From: Streptomyces sp. SA15
GTDB lineage: Bacteria > Actinomycetota > Actinomycetes > Streptomycetales > Streptomycetaceae
Direction of reading: 5' to 3'
Assembly: GCF_002291145.1 (NCBI RefSeq)
Contig: NZ_NTGE01000172.1
Coordinates: forward strand, 1 to 41,876
Length of the DNA: 41,876 bases
Shown: in pieces, positions 39,518 through 41,876 of the stretch
How positions within the stretch are numbered: position 1 is the first letter of the stretch
Layout: each line of letters opens with the position of its first letter
The notes under the pieces: generated by a model
Database searches by the model: none
Seen by the model: only the letters and a program-made list of their open reading frames with translations
What the model was told of the DNA's origin: nothing
Made by a program: the position numbers and the translations under genes

Positions 39518-41876
39518 GTGCCGCCGATCTCGAACACCACTCCGCTCATCGGCCGGGAGGACGAACTCGCCCGCCTCGCCGGTGTGCTGGAGCGTGCCCG
39601 CAGGGGTGAGGCGCGGGCCGTGCTGGTCGCCGGGGACGCCGGTGTCGGCAAGACGCGGATGCTGGACGAGGTCGCCGGGCGGGCCTCCGAGGCCGGGATG
39701 ACGGTGCTCACCGGGCACTGCGTCGATCTCGGTGACGTCGGGCTGCCGTATCTGCCGTTCACGGAAGTCCTGGGCGTGCTCTCCTCCGACGGGCGGTTCG
39801 CGCACGCCCTCGCCGCGCATCCGGTGGTGGACCGGCTGCTGGGCGGCGGCACGGACGCCGTGCGAGACTCGGGCGGGCGGCTGCGGCTGTTCGAGGGCAT
39901 GGCCGGGCTGCTGGCCGACCTCGCGGACGTCGCTCCCCTGCTGCTCGTCCTGGAGGACCTGCACTGGGCCGACCAGTCGTCCCGGGACCTGCTGCGGTTC
40001 CTGCTCAGCCGCGGCGTCCTCCAACGGCCGGCGGGCGGTGCGCCCACGCACCGGCTGGCGGTGCTCGCCTCCTACCGCGCGGACGACCTGCACCGCCGGC
40101 ACCCCTTGCGTCCGCTGCTGGCCGAGCTGGTGCGGCTGCCGGCCGTGGAGCGGCTGGAGCTGCGGCCCATGGCCGACGCCGAGGTCGCCCGGCTGGTGCG
40201 GGCTCTGCCAACCCTGGGAGACCGTCCGCTGCCGGACACCACCGTCCGGCGGATCGTCGAGCGCGCCGAGGGCAACGCCTTCTACGCGGAGGAGTTGGTC
40301 GCGGCCACGGAGACGGACGCCGGGGGCGTGCCCAGCGGCCTCGCGGACGTCCTGCTCATCCGCTTCGAGCAGCTGTCCGACACCGCCCAGCAGGTGCTGC
40401 GTACGGCCGCGGTCGCCGGGCGCCGCGTCGAGCACGACCTGCTGCGGGACGCCGTAGGGCTCCCGGAGGACGAGTTGGAGTCGGCGCTGCGCGAGGCCGT
40501 GGGACGGCAGCTCCTCGTCCCCGGCGACGGGGACACCTACGCCTTCCGGCACGCCCTGGCCCGCGAGGCGGTGTACGCCGACCTGCTGCCCGGTGAACGG
40601 GCCCGGCTGCACGGCGCGTTGGCCCGCCTGCTCGCCGGGCGGGGCCGTCGGCCCGGGAGCGCGGCGGAGCGGGCCCACCACTCCCGGGAGAGCCATGACC
40701 TGCCCGAGGCGCTCGCCGCCTCGCTGGAGGCCGCGGACCACGCCCAGCGCGTCGGCGCGCCCGCCGAGGAGCTGCGGCATCTCGAAGCTGTACTGGACCT
40801 GTGGTCGGCGGTCGAGCCGTCCGCCCGGCCCGCGGGAGAGGGCGTCGACCGGGTGACGCTCACGCTGCGCGCCTCGGCGGCCGCCGCGCACGCCGGACAG
40901 GCGCACCGGGCGGTCTCCCTCACCCGTGCCGCTCTCGCGGGCGTCGGCCAGGACGCGGACTCCGAACTCGCCGCCCGGGTGCGGTACACACTCGCCGGGA
41001 ACCTGCTGAGCGTCGACAGCCTGACGGCCGCGTTCGCCTACAGCAGCGAGGCGCTCGCCATGATCCCCGCCCAACCCCCGTCGCGCACCTGGGTGTGGGC
41101 GGCGGCCACGCACGTCCTGGCGGCACGTCAGGTCGGGGAGAGCGAGACCGCGCTCAAAGTCGCCCGGCAGGCCCTGAGCGTCGCCGAAGAGCTGGACGTC
41201 ACCGACGCACGGGCGGATCTGCTGATCTCGCTGGCCACCCTCGAAGGGGACGGCCGCCGTACCGCGGAGGGGCAGGAGCGGCTGCGGGAGGCCCGGGAGC
41301 TCGCGCGGCGTTCGGGTAACGCGCCCGTGGAGCTGCGCGCGCTGTTCAACCTCGCCATCGGCTGCTTCGAGTCCGGTGACCTGGACGCGTGCCTGCCGTG
41401 GCTGACCGAGGGGCTGGACCGTGCCCGCCGTGCGGGGCTGCTGTCCTCGCCGTATCCGCTGGAGATGCGCTACCTCCGGCTGCTGGTGCTGTACACGCTG
41501 GGTCGCTGGGACGAGTGCGTGCGTGCGGCGGCCTCGGATGCCGAGGTGCTGCCCGCGGCCGGGGCGTACACGGCCGGCCCCGCGTTGTACGTGGCGCTCG
41601 CACGGGGCGACCTCGATGCCGCGGACCGTGCTCAGGCGTTGCTGGAGGGGCCGTTCGACTGGATGGGCACGCTCGTCGCGGGCATCGTGCTCACCGACGC
41701 GGCGGCACTGCGGGGCGATTCGGAGGAGGCCGTACGGCGGATGCGGTCCACGGTCGCGGCACTCACCGACGACGCGGGCACGCCTGCGGACGTCACGGTC
41801 CGGCTGGCCGCCCTCGCGCTCCGCGCGGTCGCCGACACGGCCGCCGGGCTGCGCCTCACCGGCGACGAGGCCGGGG
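39518..41876 (+). CDS. LuxR-type large ATP-binding regulator, N-terminal part
   Basis: At least 786 residues are visible with no stop before the window's end. The N-terminus has LIGREDELARLAGVLERARR, the Walker A VLVAGDAGVGKTRMLDEVAG and the Walker B LLLVLEDLHWADQSSRDLLR, an AAA-type STAND ATPase. It continues into helical, TPR-like repeats. The expected C-terminal LuxR HTH lies beyond the window, so the assignment as a LAL regulator is by architecture. AGGA at 39506-39509 is 8 nt from GTG 39518, whereas the in-frame ATG 39509 overlaps that site, so GTG is preferred. Its targets are unknown. Confidence 0.82.
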   Translation, partial: MPPISNTTPLIGREDELARLAGVLERARRGEARAVLVAGDAGVGKTRMLDEVAGRASEAGMTVLTGHCVDLGDVGLPYLPFTEVLGVLSSDGRFAHALAAHPVVDRLLGGGTDAVRDSGGRLRLFEGMAGLLADLADVAPLLLVLEDLHWADQSSRDLLRFLLSRGVLQRPAGGAPTHRLAVLASYRADDLHRRHPLRPLLAELVRLPAVERLELRPMADAEVARLVRALPTLGDRPLPDTTVRRIVERAEGNAFYAEELVAATETDAGGVPSGLADVLLIRFEQLSDTAQQVLRTAAVAGRRVEHDLLRDAVGLPEDELESALREAVGRQLLVPGDGDTYAFRHALAREAVYADLLPGERARLHGALARLLAGRGRRPGSAAERAHHSRESHDLPEALAASLEAADHAQRVGAPAEELRHLEAVLDLWSAVEPSARPAGEGVDRVTLTLRASAAAAHAGQAHRAVSLTRAALAGVGQDADSELAARVRYTLAGNLLSVDSLTAAFAYSSEALAMIPAQPPSRTWVWAAATHVLAARQVGESETALKVARQALSVAEELDVTDARADLLISLATLEGDGRRTAEGQERLREARELARRSGNAPVELRALFNLAIGCFESGDLDACLPWLTEGLDRARRAGLLSSPYPLEMRYLRLLVLYTLGRWDECVRAAASDAEVLPAAGAYTAGPALYVALARGDLDAADRAQALLEGPFDWMGTLVAGIVLTDAAALRGDSEEAVRRMRSTVAALTDDAGTPADVTVRLAALALRAVADTAAGLRLTGDEAG

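Overview
This 41.9 kb window is chromosomal DNA from a very GC-rich actinomycete, almost certainly a Streptomyces. The reasons are GC-dominated third codon positions, many GTG starts, a complete GlgE-pathway operon, a WhiB-family regulator, SigB/SigF-type sigma and anti-sigma genes, a large LuxR-type ATPase regulator, and several protein families typical of Streptomyces (DUF6480, DUF6098, DUF4032). I see no tRNA, rRNA, CRISPR array, intact transposase or phage gene.

Layout. (1) 1-5990: 3' end of glgE, then treS, maltokinase and glgB, a tightly packed operon that interconverts trehalose, maltose-1-phosphate and branched alpha-glucan. (2) 6103-9520: a YbdK-type carboxylate-amine ligase, a small DUF6480 membrane protein and a long-chain acyl-CoA ligase. 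(3) 9666-17688: a general-stress or partner-switching neighbourhood. It holds two RsbW-like HATPase proteins, a SigB/F-type sigma factor, a PRC-barrel protein with a well-matched SigB-type promoter, a truncated STAS (anti-anti-sigma) gene, an NDH-2-like oxidoreductase and a FUSC transporter. A 101-bp inverted-repeat element lies in what looks like a broken small membrane-protein gene. (4) 17760-24013: a PLP decarboxylase, a candidate small RNA with a strong intrinsic terminator, a stand-alone cyclic-nucleotide-binding protein, an MFS exporter, a divergent lysE/argP-type pair, a WblE-like protein and a DUF6098 gene with a SigB-type promoter. (5) 24095-27963: a two-component system whose sensor domain has four cysteines, an L,D-transpeptidase lipoprotein and a DUF488 protein. 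(6) 27986-33246: a TetR and flavin-dehydrogenase operon with a tandem operator, an AlkB-like dioxygenase, an acyltransferase, and a metallo-beta-lactamase-fold gene broken by two 1-nt frameshifts. (7) 33287-35825: a DUF4032 kinase-like protein, a double universal stress protein and a VOC protein. (8) 35975-39458: a translationally coupled three-gene operon. It encodes a receiver / thioredoxin-like / thioredoxin-reductase-like fusion without redox cysteines, a cNMP-domain histidine kinase with an unusual insertion, and a UBP-type zinc-finger protein. (9) 39518-end: the start of a large LuxR-type ATPase regulator.

The most interesting candidate system is the 35975-39458 operon. It looks like a complete phosphorelay in which the kinase appears to sense a ligand and the output is a redox-inactive flavoprotein instead of a DNA-binding domain. 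Secondary leads are the candidate sRNA near 19.34-19.42 kb, the 101-bp element at 15.44-15.54 kb, and the SigB-type promoters, which suggest that part of the region belongs to a stress regulon. Functions are read from motifs and family recall only; no database search was run.
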